DNA of 64,000 bases from VRUE01 sp963698085 (GTDB lineage: Bacteria > Actinomycetota > Thermoleophilia > Solirubrobacterales > 70-9): contig OY969122.1 of NCBI GenBank assembly GCA_963698085.1, positions 1,426,001-1,490,000 on the forward strand, in the 5' to 3' direction. Positions within the stretch are counted from its first letter, which is position 1, and each line of letters begins with the position of its first letter. Shown here in pieces: positions 39,729 to 49,235 of this stretch. The notes under the pieces are model-generated. The model saw nothing but the letters and a program-made list of their open reading frames with translations. It did no database searches and had not been told where the DNA came from. The position numbers and the translations under genes were made by a program.

Positions 39729-40339
39729 TGCGAGCCCGTCGGCTGCTCGGCGCTGCGGGACTGGCAACGCTGGGCGCAGCGTTGTGGTGGCGCAAGAACC
39801 CGTCGGCCTGCCCCTACGGGCAGCGGTTCTGGGTCGAAGCCCCGCACCCGGTCATCAGCCGCGACCGCTTGCGCTCGGTCCTCGGCCCGCAACACGGCGA
39901 GCGGCTGCTGGAGATCGGTCCGGGCACCGGCTACTACACGCTGGACCTGGCCGAGTGGGTTGGTGCCGAGGGCCGCGTGGAGATCTTCGACCTCCAGCAG
40001 GAGTTCCTCGACCACGTCAGCGCTCGCGCCGTTGAGTGCGGGCTCGGCAACATCGTCCCGACCCAGGGCGACGCCACCGCGCTGCCCTACGAGGATGCAT
40101 CGGTCGACGCGGCCGTCCTCACCGCCGTGCTCGGCGAGATCCCAGACCCCGGCGCCGCCCTGCGGGAGATCCGCCGCGTGCTGAAATCCGAGGGCCGCCT
40201 GGTGGTCGGCGAGCTCTTTGGCGATCCCCACTTCACCACCAGGGCCAGCCTCGAGCGGCAAGCCGGCGAGGCCGGTCTCAGCCTCGACACCCACTCCGGC
40301 AACTGGTTCGCCTACTTCGCCCGGTTGACGCCTGGTTGA
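39728..40339 (+). CDS. Class I SAM-dependent methyltransferase
   Basis: The product has 203 residues. SAM-binding motif I is LLEIGPGTGYYTLDLA, motif II/III GDATALPYEDASVDAAVLTA and post-motif REIRRVLKSEGRLVVGELFG. The N-terminus (LLGAAGLATLGAALWWR) is hydrophobic and could be a membrane anchor. Similarity is to UbiE-type enzymes. The substrate is unknown. It overlaps the preceding small gene by one base (TGATG). Confidence 0.88.
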   Translation: MRARRLLGAAGLATLGAALWWRKNPSACPYGQRFWVEAPHPVISRDRLRSVLGPQHGERLLEIGPGTGYYTLDLAEWVGAEGRVEIFDLQQEFLDHVSARAVECGLGNIVPTQGDATALPYEDASVDAAVLTAVLGEIPDPGAALREIRRVLKSEGRLVVGELFGDPHFTTRASLERQAGEAGLSLDTHSGNWFAYFARLTPG

Positions 40340-40392
40340 GGGTTCTCGCCGGCGGGTAGACGAGCGACGCGAGGAGAGCGATCGCTGAAGGT

Positions 40393-40626
40393 TCAGCCGC
40401 GGACTGCTTTCCCGGCGATGTTCTTGATCCGAGTTCGATCCCTCTGTGACAGGTTGCTCGGGCGGCCCTTCGACTTCCCGATCAGGTGCAAAAGTTCCTG
40501 CTGCTCCTTGTGAGTCAGGTTGTGGTCCACCCGCTCACGGCCCTTCTGGGCGAGCCAGACGCCAACGGTCAACACCATTCCCCACGGGACACGCCTCCAG
40601 GCGCGTCTGAAGATCCACGGCAGCAT
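40393..40626 (-). CDS. Small conserved hypothetical protein
   Basis: The product has 77 residues from ATG 40626 (MLPWIFRRAWRRVPWGMVL); GTG 40653 is an upstream alternative. The N-terminus has one short hydrophobic segment (GMVLTVGVWLAQKG), then a basic helical region (LTHKEQQELLHLIGKSKGRP, SNLSQRDRTRIKNIAGKAVR). It is probably membrane-peripheral and DNA- or RNA-binding by charge. No known domain. Confidence 0.65.
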   Translation of the reverse strand: MLPWIFRRAWRRVPWGMVLTVGVWLAQKGRERVDHNLTHKEQQELLHLIGKSKGRPSNLSQRDRTRIKNIAGKAVRG

Positions 40627-40761
40627 GGCGCTTACGTACCCGGTTCCGAGCACCGCATGCGTTGGCTAAGCCGCTTTGTCCCCCTCAGCCATGCCTCGAT
40701 GCATAGCGGACGGTGGACGGCGCCGGGACGGAGGGAGGCCCGCCCCGGCGCCTGTCTACCG

Positions 40762-43700
40762 CTAGTTGTTTTTGCCCCCGCGGCAGGCGGGGATGTTGAG
40801 CCGCAGGTTTTTCCGTTTCAGCTGCCGGCTGTTCTGGGCTTTCAGGTTGAGGAAGCCGGTGGTCTGCCTCGAGCAGAGATTGCGCGAGTTGATCAGCAGC
40901 CCCTTGTTACCGCCCTTCATCGTCAGGACGAACTTGTCGACGGCGACGTCAGGCGTTTTGCGGAACACCGTTTTCAATCGCGCGTTCGTGGAGCTGATCA
41001 CCCCGCGCAGCCGGACGTTCACCTGGCCCTTCAGATCGGCCAGCAGGTCGGGCAGCGGATTGTTGGACGAGGTCAGGTAGACCGGCCCCTTGAGCTTGCC
41101 TTTAAGCAACGGCGAGGTCGCCTTGGCGTGGCCGTAGATCGACGCTTTGGGGCAATCGTTGGCCGCCAGCTGGACCCTCGTGCAGATCGTTTTGATGTGC
41201 GCCTGATCGAGGATCGTCGCGCGGGGCAGGATGAATGCCGCCCGACGCGTGTTGGCGTCGCCTTTGCGAGCATCGAGGATCGCCCGGAACTTCGGGTGGG
41301 CGGCTCGCTGAACCTGGTTTTTGCCACCGAAGATCCGGGCGTAGAACTTCGGTTTGTACTGCAGCGCTTTGCAGTTGCGGAACTGGACCGGGTTGGTCCG
41401 GTTGATCGACTGCCACTGACTTGGATCGGCCGGGTTGCCACCGCCGCCGAAGATCGTCGATTTGATCGGCAGCGGTTCGCGGCAGGTGGTCGGATTGAGG
41501 GTGAATTCTTTCCGGTCCAGGTTGACCGCGATCGCCCGGATGTCGAGCTTGACCCCGCCGAAGACGTCCGGGATCGGGTCGGACACGGCCCGGACCTCTA
41601 CCGTTTCGGGGTCGACGTTGAGCGCGGCCCGCACGACGACGTTGCCGAGGTCAAACGGCCCGGCGACCGCCGGCGTCACGAAGACCATGCTCACCGGCGC
41701 CCCCTTGTAAGGGCCGGCGAGGTAGGCGTTGCCGTTGGCCTTGAACGGCGACGGGCCGGTACCGGCATCGATCTTGGCCGTGCCGACGAAGCTGCTCGAG
41801 GGGCAGCTGGCGCTCGCCTGCTCGTCTTTGCCGGTGCGCGACGCAGCCGCGTCGATGCTCGCCTGCGGGCAGTACTCGACTCCTTTCAGTTTGGCGACCA
41901 TGCCGGAGGGCAGGTCGACGTCGATCTGCTTCACCTCCTGGTTGCCGTCGTCGCGGAAGAGGTCGAGCCGGAAGGGGACGAAATCACCCGCCCCGTTGCC
42001 CTGCGGGCCAGCGGCATAGAACGGCGCGAACTTGCGCTCCGCGAGCGTCTGCGGGCAGCTGCCCCCGCCGGGATCGCTGGAGAGCGTCGGCAGCGTAGCG
42101 CTGACGGGAACCTGTTCGCCGGGCCTCGCCCATGGTTCGAACTGACCCGTGGCCTCGAAGGTCGCGCAGGTCGGCGGGCTCGTCAGCGTTGCTTTCGAGC
42201 CGTCGAGATGCATTTTCACCGTCTCGAAGGGAACCTGCGGCAGCCCGTCGGGCAGCGCGCCGGCGAACTGGCCGACGATCTTGTCGGTGAGGACCGCCGT
42301 CAGCGCCCCGGTCACCGGGTTCGCTTTCACGTTGCCCACCAGGCGAGCGAAGATGCCCTCGTGGGCGCTCTTCGCTTCGATCAGGATGCGGAACATCTCG
42401 CCGGACTGCGGGTCCTGGCTCTGCTGTTCGCCGACGTAGACGTCGCCCTCGAGCGGCTCAGCCAGCGGCGGTGAGACCACCTCGACCGTGCCGATGATGG
42501 ACTCGGGTGGGCATTCGTTCGTCTCCACCCGCTGCCCCTTCTTGAACTGGGCGTCGGTGCACGCCACGAGGCCGTTGGCCCCCGAGGGGTTCAGTCCCAT
42601 CCCCTGCGGCAGTGAGATCTCGGCGCTCCGCACGTGCGACTGGGACTGATTTGGTGCTTTTTCTTTTTCAGGATCGAACGGCAGTTTCGCCGTCACGGTC
42701 GCCGCCGCCGGGGAATCGATGCTCGCGGTTCCCGCATCCGCTTCGATCGAAGGTTCGAACGGGATCGTCTCGCAGCCTTCCTGTTTGATCCGCGGGCCGG
42801 TGTTCGCGGGAACCCTCGGCGGTGGACCCTCGACGGCAGTGACGCCGGCGGGGAAGTTCGGGTTCGCGGGGTCCGCATGCGACTCGGCCCGGAACCAGGT
42901 CGAGTAGAGGTGTTCGAACGCCGCTTCGTTGGGGTCGAAGCAGGTGGTCGGATTGGTCAGGTACGTGCCGTTGCCGGTCGTGGCCCCATTGGTGACGAGA
43001 CGGCTGATCAGGGTCGAGAGGCCGCTCGCCTCCGCCGTGTTCAGCAGTTTGATCGTGAAGCTCTCGTGGAAGTCGTTCTCCCATGCCACCTCCGTTTCCA
43101 GGAAGACCGGGACTTTGGCGTTGACGACGAAGCCGAGTTTCGCCGGTTCGCCTTCGGCCGGGACGAGGTTGTAGACCGGGATTTCGGTTCCACCGGGGAT
43201 CGGCGGGATCACGAAGCCTTTTTCCCGTTTTATCCCTCCCACTTCGACTTCGTCTTTGTTCGTGACCAGGGTGATTTTGTCGCTGCCGGTCTGGGTCGAG
43301 GGGTCGCAGGCTGGCACGAAGTTTTCGCCGACTTTGTTGAGGAAGCTGGCGATCGGACAGCGCGAAGGCGTCGCCTCCGGATTCACCGTCAAGCCCGGCG
43401 GCAGATCGGTGCGCAGCGTTCGGATCGTGTGTTCTTTGATGTCTTCACCGGGAATCGGCGCAAGGAAGCCCGGCCCGGGGATGAGCGTGTACGGCGCGTG
43501 CTCGATGATGTATTGGGTGAACCCAATCGGCGGGTGGCCCGAGGCCGTTTTGAAGAAGAGGCCGGGCGTTTCCACCGAACACCGTTTGGGGGGAGGACCT
43601 TCCGGCGGCAACCCCGCTTCCGAGTCAGCGGTGCAGGTCCCCGCCTGGAACCCTGAATCGAACGATTCCGGGGTTACCGGTTGGATGATGTCCTGGGTAT

Positions 43701-43782
43701 CGGCCGTGGCTGAAGCGGCGAAAGCAAAGAACAGCGCGGCGGTGAGTACGAGCAGCCCGAACGGACGTGCCTTACCTCTCAT
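40762..43782 (-). CDS. Large exported protein of unknown function
   Basis: The product has 1006 residues. GGAGAG lies 4 bases before ATG 43782. The signal peptide (FGLLVLTAALFFAFAASATA) is cleaved before DTQD. The mature part is Cys- and Pro-rich with repeated themes: NPTTCFDP, NPTTCREP, LPPGLTVNPEATPSRCPIAS, LPQGMGLNPSGANGLVACTD and DLPSGMVAKLKGVEYCPQAS. These paired L-P-x-G/xxxC motifs suggest four or more related beta-rich domains. The C-terminus is Lys/Arg-rich (LKAQNSRQLKRKNLRLNIPA). Similar large exported proteins occur in Solirubrobacterales, none characterised. A cell-surface or matrix role is a guess. Confidence 0.85.
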   Translation of the reverse strand: MRGKARPFGLLVLTAALFFAFAASATADTQDIIQPVTPESFDSGFQAGTCTADSEAGLPPEGPPPKRCSVETPGLFFKTASGHPPIGFTQYIIEHAPYTLIPGPGFLAPIPGEDIKEHTIRTLRTDLPPGLTVNPEATPSRCPIASFLNKVGENFVPACDPSTQTGSDKITLVTNKDEVEVGGIKREKGFVIPPIPGGTEIPVYNLVPAEGEPAKLGFVVNAKVPVFLETEVAWENDFHESFTIKLLNTAEASGLSTLISRLVTNGATTGNGTYLTNPTTCFDPNEAAFEHLYSTWFRAESHADPANPNFPAGVTAVEGPPPRVPANTGPRIKQEGCETIPFEPSIEADAGTASIDSPAAATVTAKLPFDPEKEKAPNQSQSHVRSAEISLPQGMGLNPSGANGLVACTDAQFKKGQRVETNECPPESIIGTVEVVSPPLAEPLEGDVYVGEQQSQDPQSGEMFRILIEAKSAHEGIFARLVGNVKANPVTGALTAVLTDKIVGQFAGALPDGLPQVPFETVKMHLDGSKATLTSPPTCATFEATGQFEPWARPGEQVPVSATLPTLSSDPGGGSCPQTLAERKFAPFYAAGPQGNGAGDFVPFRLDLFRDDGNQEVKQIDVDLPSGMVAKLKGVEYCPQASIDAAASRTGKDEQASASCPSSSFVGTAKIDAGTGPSPFKANGNAYLAGPYKGAPVSMVFVTPAVAGPFDLGNVVVRAALNVDPETVEVRAVSDPIPDVFGGVKLDIRAIAVNLDRKEFTLNPTTCREPLPIKSTIFGGGGNPADPSQWQSINRTNPVQFRNCKALQYKPKFYARIFGGKNQVQRAAHPKFRAILDARKGDANTRRAAFILPRATILDQAHIKTICTRVQLAANDCPKASIYGHAKATSPLLKGKLKGPVYLTSSNNPLPDLLADLKGQVNVRLRGVISSTNARLKTVFRKTPDVAVDKFVLTMKGGNKGLLINSRNLCSRQTTGFLNLKAQNSRQLKRKNLRLNIPACRGGKNN

Positions 43783-43880
43783 CTGACTCTCCTCACAAGA
43801 CGGGTTTCCTAAATCGAACTACCCGCCTCCCGCACTTGAAAACGGTACACCATGGAGCTAGCGGACTCCAGAGGGGATAA

Positions 43881-44849
43881 CTACGGGTTGGCCAAAGAGG
43901 TCCAGAGGCGTTCCTCCGCGTCGGCTACACGGTTGGCCGTTATGTCGATCTGACGCCAGAGCTCAGGCTCCGGTTTGTCGTCCTCGCTTGCCGCGTGGAA
44001 GGCGTTGGCCAGATGGGTCCACGCCGATGCTGCGTCAGCAGCAAGCACCGCCTCGGGCCGTCCGGCCTCGTCGAGGAAGCGCGAGTACATCAGGCGGAAG
44101 GCGCCGCCGCCGGTCCCGCGCCGCTCGATTACCTGGTAGCCGAAGCGGGCGCACCACTGCCAGTCCTCCGCTACCTCGGGCCAGGACCCCGCCTCGGCGG
44201 CAAGGCGGCCCACGGCGTCGAGGCCGGAGAAGCCGCGGAACTCGGGCTCGACCATTGCCCGGGCGGCGCGCTCGATCGCCGCCGGCACCGCCTCGCGAAG
44301 CCGCTCCGGCGAGACCGCGCCGGTGACGGTGAACATGTGGCCGGAAAGGGGGTAGGCGGGGTGCTCGCTGTGCCGCGCCTTGTCAAGGTTCTCGATCCGG
44401 GTTGTCTGCAGCTGCTCGAAGCCGGTGTCGGAGAGGTGTGCGACCTCGTCGTCATAGCCGGCGAGAACGACGGCGTGGCCGGGGAAGTGGGCCGAGTTGC
44501 CGTAATGGTCGAGGTAGTAGAGGTCGGTGAGCAGGAGGACCGGCCTGCCGGCGTCGACCTCGGCGCGGGCTGCTGCCCAGGCGCCGTCGTCGTCGGACTC
44601 GAAGGTGCGCAGCTCCAGCGCCGCCCCGGTCAGCTCGTCGAAGTTCTCCTCGAGGCGGGCGGTGCGGCCATTGAACCAACGCGTTGGCGAGGCGTCCTCG
44701 ATCGTCACGTAGTAGAAGCAGGCGCCGGCGCCGAGCCCGAAGGCCATCTCCTCGCTGATCTCGACGCCGTGGAAGGCGAGCAGGTTGCGCAGCGCGGTGG
44801 AGCCGCAGTGATGACCGGGTGTGTGGGCATAGCCAGGGACGAAAGGCAT
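43881..44849 (-). CDS. BtrH N-terminal/DUF4872-type protein (peptidase or acyltransferase-like fold)
   Basis: The product has 322 residues. HCGSTALRNLLAFHGVEISE, GLGAGACFYYVTIE and GHAVVLAGYDDEVAHLSDTG match the BtrH N-terminal domain, a papain-like fold with Cys15 (in HHCGS) and a His in GHAVV as the likely pair. The C-terminal part (RGTGGGAFRLMYSRFLDEAG) matches DUF4872. Family knowledge: BtrH is an acyl transferase of butirosin synthesis, and relatives occur in many genomes with unknown substrates. TAATCC (complement of 44856-44861) lies 6 bases upstream, divergent from the PAP2 gene. Confidence 0.82.
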   Translation of the reverse strand: MPFVPGYAHTPGHHCGSTALRNLLAFHGVEISEEMAFGLGAGACFYYVTIEDASPTRWFNGRTARLEENFDELTGAALELRTFESDDDGAWAAARAEVDAGRPVLLLTDLYYLDHYGNSAHFPGHAVVLAGYDDEVAHLSDTGFEQLQTTRIENLDKARHSEHPAYPLSGHMFTVTGAVSPERLREAVPAAIERAARAMVEPEFRGFSGLDAVGRLAAEAGSWPEVAEDWQWCARFGYQVIERRGTGGGAFRLMYSRFLDEAGRPEAVLAADAASAWTHLANAFHAASEDDKPEPELWRQIDITANRVADAEERLWTSLANP

Positions 44850-44855
44850 CGGGGC

Positions 44856-44865
44856 GGATTATCCT
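44856..44865. promoter_or_regulatory. Back-to-back overlapping -10 boxes (bidirectional promoter)
   Basis: GGATTATCCT contains TAATCC for the minus-strand gene (6 bases before ATG 44849) and TATCCT for the plus-strand gene (10 bases before ATG 44876). The two -10 boxes share bases, so the two promoters should exclude each other. Confidence 0.5.
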
Positions 44866-44875
44866 GCTCCGATCA

Positions 44876-45370
44876 ATGGGAGACGCCGACCTCAGACTTC
44901 TGTACGCGATGCGCACCCGGTGGCACTCCCCGGCGTTTGAGCGCGCCGCCAGGCTGCTGGGGAAGGCCGGCAACAACGGCGCGATCTGGCTGGTGATTGG
45001 CGTTGCTCTGGCAATTGTCGACAGTGGCCAGCGCGAGGCATGGCTGATCTGTGGCGCGCTCGGGCCGATCGCGATCGTGCTCAACTACTGCATCAAGCTG
45101 GTCGTCAGGCGACCGCGGCCGGTGCTGGAGGGACTGCCGCCGCTGGGCGGGGCACCCAGCTCGCTTAGCTTTCCATCGGCGCACGCAACGTCGTCGTTTG
45201 CCGTGGCGACCGCGATGGCTCGGGTCGAGCCGCTGGGCGCGCTTGCCTTCCTGCTGGCGTTCGCGTTGGCGGTCGGCCGCCCCTACCTGGGGATGCACTA
45301 CCCGTCCGACGTTCTGGCCGGCATCCTGCTCGGGATTGGGCTGGGCCTCGTCGTCCCTCTGTCGCTATGA
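44876..45370 (+). CDS. PAP2-family membrane phosphatase
   Basis: The product has 164 residues with about five membrane helices. The three PAP2 signatures are KLVVRRPRPV, FPSAHATSSF and GRPYLGMHYPSDVLAG, with the catalytic His in HYPSD. It dephosphorylates lipid phosphates such as undecaprenyl diphosphate or phosphatidic acid. The end overlaps ychF by 4 bp. Confidence 0.9.
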   Translation: MGDADLRLLYAMRTRWHSPAFERAARLLGKAGNNGAIWLVIGVALAIVDSGQREAWLICGALGPIAIVLNYCIKLVVRRPRPVLEGLPPLGGAPSSLSFPSAHATSSFAVATAMARVEPLGALAFLLAFALAVGRPYLGMHYPSDVLAGILLGIGLGLVVPLSL

Positions 45371-46440
45371 AGGTCGGCATAGTCGGGCTGCCCAACGCGG
45401 GCAAGTCGACGCTGTTCAACGCGCTGACCAAGGGCGGCGCCCAAACCGGGGACTATCCCTTCACGACGATCGAGCCCAACGTGGCGATCGCCGAGGTGCC
45501 CGACGAGCGCCTGGGGCGGGTCGGCGAGACGGTGGGCAGCTCCGAGCTGGTGCCGGCGACGATCTCCTTCCACGACATCGCCGGCCTGGTAAAGGGCGCC
45601 TCCGAGGGAGAGGGGCTCGGCAATCAGTTCCTCGCCTCGATCCGCGAGACCGATGCGATCTGCCACGTCGTCCGCTGCCACGCCGACTCCGGTGTGCCGC
45701 ATCCCGATGGCCGCGTCGACCCCCTGGCTGACATTGAGACGATCGAGACCGAGTTGGTCCTCTCCGACTACGAGCAGGCAGAGCGGCGGCTCGACCGGGT
45801 GCGCAAGGGCGCCAAGTCGGGCGAGGCCGAAGCGATCGCCGAGCGGGATTGGTTGGAGCAGGTGGTCGAGGCGCTCGCCGCCGGCAAGCCGGCGCGCTCG
45901 GTCCCGGTTGCCGACGCCGCGGCCCACGGCCCTGCCAATCTGCAGGCGCTGACCTCAAAGCCGATCCTCTACGTCGCCAACGTCGACGAGGGCGACGCCG
46001 AGCCGCCGCAGGCGGTCGCCGCCCACGCCACCGAGATCGGTGCCGGCGTGGTCGCGGTCAGCGCCCGGATCGAGGGCGAGCTGGCCGAGCTCGACCCGGC
46101 TGAAGCGGCGGAGATGCGCGAGTCATACGGGGTCGAGGGGTCGGGACTGGCCCGCCTCGTCCGCGCCGCCTACGAGCTGCTCGAGCTGATCACCTTCTTC
46201 ACCGCGGGTGAGGACAAGGAAGCCGTCGCGCGGCCGCTGCAACGCGGAGCCACCGCGCTGGAAGCGGCGGGGACGATCCACACCGAGATCCAGGAAGCAT
46301 TCGTCAAGGCCGAGGCGATTGGCTGGCGCGAGTTGGTCGAGTGCGGCGGCTACGCTCCGGCCCGCGACAAGGGCCTGCTCCGCATCGAGGGCCGCGACTA
46401 CGTCGTCCAAGACGGCGACGTGATCACGATCAAGGTTTGA
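45367..46440 (+). CDS. ychF: YchF/OLA1 GTPase-family ATPase
   Basis: The protein has 357 residues. G1 is GLPNAGKSTLFNALT, G3 is DIAGLVKGASEGEGLGNQFL, and the ATP-specifying G4 is LYVANVDEGDAE (NxxE in place of NKxD). The C-terminal TGS domain covers LITFFTAGEDKEAVARPLQR to RIEGRDYVVQDGDVITIKV. It binds ribosomes and responds to stress. It overlaps the PAP2 gene by 4 bp (ATGA), so the two are co-translated. Confidence 0.95.
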   Translation: MKVGIVGLPNAGKSTLFNALTKGGAQTGDYPFTTIEPNVAIAEVPDERLGRVGETVGSSELVPATISFHDIAGLVKGASEGEGLGNQFLASIRETDAICHVVRCHADSGVPHPDGRVDPLADIETIETELVLSDYEQAERRLDRVRKGAKSGEAEAIAERDWLEQVVEALAAGKPARSVPVADAAAHGPANLQALTSKPILYVANVDEGDAEPPQAVAAHATEIGAGVVAVSARIEGELAELDPAEAAEMRESYGVEGSGLARLVRAAYELLELITFFTAGEDKEAVARPLQRGATALEAAGTIHTEIQEAFVKAEAIGWRELVECGGYAPARDKGLLRIEGRDYVVQDGDVITIKV

Positions 46441-46593
46441 GCGCTGCTTTCAGAAACTTGAGTCCTTTGGCCGTACGTTCCCAAGTATTCGGTGATCGAC
46501 GCAAGCAGTATCTGGTATGAGCGCTCTCACCGCGCTTGTGGGCTCGGTAACAACTCGATAACAATTGAAACAGGGTGGGTTTGATGGCGAGCT

Positions 46594-49233
46594 ATGCGGT
46601 CGAACCAAAGCAACGCGAGATCAATCTCCCCTGCGGCCCTCGAGGCCGATCCTGGCGCTGCCAATAACGGGACCGCCACCGAACTGCGCTCCGGCACGAA
46701 CGGAGCGGCGCGCGCCTCGAATGGACATGCGCAGCCCGGCAACGGAACCGCTTTCCGCCGGCCGAAGGTGCTGGGCAAGTTCCTCTATGCGGGCGAGGAG
46801 AAGCTCTACCTCCGCGGCGTCACCTACGGGACCTTCCGCCCCGGAGAGGATGGCAGCGACTATCCACACCCGGCACGAGTGGAGGTCGACTTCAGGCAGA
46901 TGGCTGCCAACGGGGTCAACTCCGTCCGCACCTACTCCGTTCCTCCGCGCCACCTGCTCGATGCCGCCGCCCGCCATGGGTTGCGGGTCCTGATCGGGCT
47001 GCCATGGGAGCAACACGTTGCCTTCCTCAAGGAGTCCCCGCTCGCCCGCTCGATCGAGCAGCGAGCACGCGAAGGCGTCCGCGCCTGCGTCGGCCACCCG
47101 GCGGTGCTCGGTTACGCGATCGGCAACGAGATCCCGGCCTCGATCGTTCGCTGGCACGGCCGCCGCCGCGTCGAGGGCTTCCTGCGCCGGCTCTACGAAG
47201 CGGTTAAGGATGAGGACCCCCTCGCCCTCGTCACCTACGTCAACTTCCCCACCACCGAGTACCTCCAGCTTCCCTTCCTGGACTTCCACTGCTTCAACGT
47301 CTATCTGGAGTCCGACCGGCAGCTCGAGGACTACCTCGCACGGCTGCAGAACGTCGCCGGCGACCGCCCCCTCGTCATGGCCGAGATCGGACTCGACAGC
47401 CGTCGCAACGGGGAGGCCCGCCAGGCGGAGAGTCTCGAGGGGCAGGTGAGGCTCGCCTTCGCGGCGGGATGCGCCGGGGCCTTCGTCTTCGCCTGGACGG
47501 ACGAGTGGCATCGAGGCGGCTATGACGTCGAGGACTGGGACTTCGGGCTCACCGATCGCGACCGGCGCCCCAAGGCGGCGCTGACCGCGGTCGGCAAAGC
47601 GTTCCGCGAGGTGCCGATCTCGCCGAGCACCGAGTGGCCGAAAATGTCCATAGTCGTTTGCGCCTGCAACGGCGGCGGCACGCTGCGCTGGTGCCTGGAA
47701 GGCATGGACGGGCTCGACTATCCGGACTACGAGGTGATCGTCGTCGACGACGGCTCCAGCGACGACACTGCGGCGATCGCGCGGGAGTGCGGCTATCCCG
47801 CGATCAGCACACCGAACCGGGGATTGAGCAGCGCTCGGAACACCGGCCTCGAGGCGGCGAGTGGCGAGATCGTCGCCTACATCGACTGCGACGCGCGCCC
47901 GGACCGCGACTGGCTCCGCTATTTGGCCGCCTCTTTCCGGGGGACGGATCACGTGGGCATCGGAGGCCCCAACCTCCCCCCGCCGGACGGCTGGATCGCC
48001 AACTGCGTCGCCAACGCTCCCGGAGGGCCGGTCCACGTGCTGCTCTCAGACCACGAGGCCGAGCACATTCCCGGCTGCAACATGGCCTTCCTTCGCCAGC
48101 GGCTGGTCGAAATCGGTGGCTTCGACCCGCGCTTCCGGGCGGCCGGCGACGACGTCGACATCTGCTGGCGCCTGCAGGAGAATGGCGGCACGCTCGGTTT
48201 CAGCGCCGGGGCCGTCGTCTGGCATCGGGCCCGCGACTCCGTCCGTGCCTACTGGCGGCAGCAGATCGGCTACGGCAAGGCGGAGGCGCTGCTCGAGCGT
48301 AAGTGGCCTGAGAAATACAATGTCGGCGGCCACTACTCCTGGGGCGGCCGCCTCTACGGGAACGGGGTGCCGCAGGGGCTGCTGCGTCGCTGGCGTGTGT
48401 ACTACGGGAGATGGGGAACCGGCCTTTTCCAGGCGATGTACAGGACCGAGGGCCCGGCTCTCAGCTCGCTCGCGCTGATGCCAGAGTGGTACCTGGTGAT
48501 CCTGCTGCTCGCCGTGCTCTCCGGCCTCGGCGCCCTCTGGAGCCCGCTGCTGGCGGCGTTGCCTCTCGCGATTGCCGCCAGCGGTCTGCTGATTGCGCAG
48601 GCGGTGGGTGGAGCCCGTCGGGCGAGTCGGATGTCGATGGCGCGGCGTGAGCACCGCCTGCGATCGATGTTGATGACGACCTTCCTGCACATGCTGCAGC
48701 CGTCCGCCCGGCTTTGGGGCCGGCTGCGGAGCGGCCTGACGCCGTGGCGGTGGCGTGGGCCGGCAGGTCGCTCGTTACCGCGACCGGCGTCGTGGATGGT
48801 CTGGAGTGAGACCTGGCACCCGCTCGAGAGCTGGGTCGCCGCGCTCGAGGATGCGCTGCTGCGGAGTCAAACGGTCCTGATTCGCGGCGGCGACTTCGAC
48901 CGTTGGGACCTCGACCTGCGGGGTGGTCTGTTCGGCAAGGCGCGTATCCTGACCGCGGTAGAGGAGCATGGCAACGGACGGCAGCTGGTCAGGTTCCGCG
49001 CCTGGCCTTGGCCAACGCGGATTGGATCGCTCTCGGCCGTGATCCTGGCTTGCCTTGCGATCGCCGCCGCGCTCGGCGGCGCCACCTACGCCGCAGCGGT
49101 ACTCGGTCTCTTCTTCGTCCTGGTCGTCACCGCCACGGTCCTTGACTGCTCGCGTGCGACCGGCAGCGCCAAGCGGGCAGCGGACGGCCTCGCCGAGGTC
49201 ACCCTGCTCGGTGACGCTGCGGACGCCGGGTAA
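46594..49233 (+). CDS. Glycoside-hydrolase-like/family 2 glycosyltransferase fusion membrane protein
   Basis: The product has 879 residues. The N-terminal ~290 residues form a (beta/alpha)8 clan-A-like barrel: LYLRGVTYGTFRPGEDG, MAANGVNSVRTYSVPP, an acid/base Glu in GYAIGNEIPASIVRWHG, and a nucleophile-like Glu in LVMAEIGLDS. A GT2 domain follows: MSIVVCACNGGGTLRWCLEG, VIVVDDGSSDDTAAIA, DxD-like YIDCDARPD and GGFDPRFRAAGDDVDICWRL. The C-terminus has two paired membrane helices. It may build and trim, or recognise, an extracellular glycan. It is the first gene of a ten-gene run; the stop and the next start are 2 bp apart. Confidence 0.88.
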   Translation: MRSNQSNARSISPAALEADPGAANNGTATELRSGTNGAARASNGHAQPGNGTAFRRPKVLGKFLYAGEEKLYLRGVTYGTFRPGEDGSDYPHPARVEVDFRQMAANGVNSVRTYSVPPRHLLDAAARHGLRVLIGLPWEQHVAFLKESPLARSIEQRAREGVRACVGHPAVLGYAIGNEIPASIVRWHGRRRVEGFLRRLYEAVKDEDPLALVTYVNFPTTEYLQLPFLDFHCFNVYLESDRQLEDYLARLQNVAGDRPLVMAEIGLDSRRNGEARQAESLEGQVRLAFAAGCAGAFVFAWTDEWHRGGYDVEDWDFGLTDRDRRPKAALTAVGKAFREVPISPSTEWPKMSIVVCACNGGGTLRWCLEGMDGLDYPDYEVIVVDDGSSDDTAAIARECGYPAISTPNRGLSSARNTGLEAASGEIVAYIDCDARPDRDWLRYLAASFRGTDHVGIGGPNLPPPDGWIANCVANAPGGPVHVLLSDHEAEHIPGCNMAFLRQRLVEIGGFDPRFRAAGDDVDICWRLQENGGTLGFSAGAVVWHRARDSVRAYWRQQIGYGKAEALLERKWPEKYNVGGHYSWGGRLYGNGVPQGLLRRWRVYYGRWGTGLFQAMYRTEGPALSSLALMPEWYLVILLLAVLSGLGALWSPLLAALPLAIAASGLLIAQAVGGARRASRMSMARREHRLRSMLMTTFLHMLQPSARLWGRLRSGLTPWRWRGPAGRSLPRPASWMVWSETWHPLESWVAALEDALLRSQTVLIRGGDFDRWDLDLRGGLFGKARILTAVEEHGNGRQLVRFRAWPWPTRIGSLSAVILACLAIAAALGGATYAAAVLGLFFVLVVTATVLDCSRATGSAKRAADGLAEVTLLGDAADAG

Positions 49234-49235
49234 GC

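Noticed and set aside
40486..42474. 662-residue plus-strand frame opposite the large exported protein
   Set aside because: Antisense shadow; the minus-strand frame has a signal peptide and a good ribosome site.
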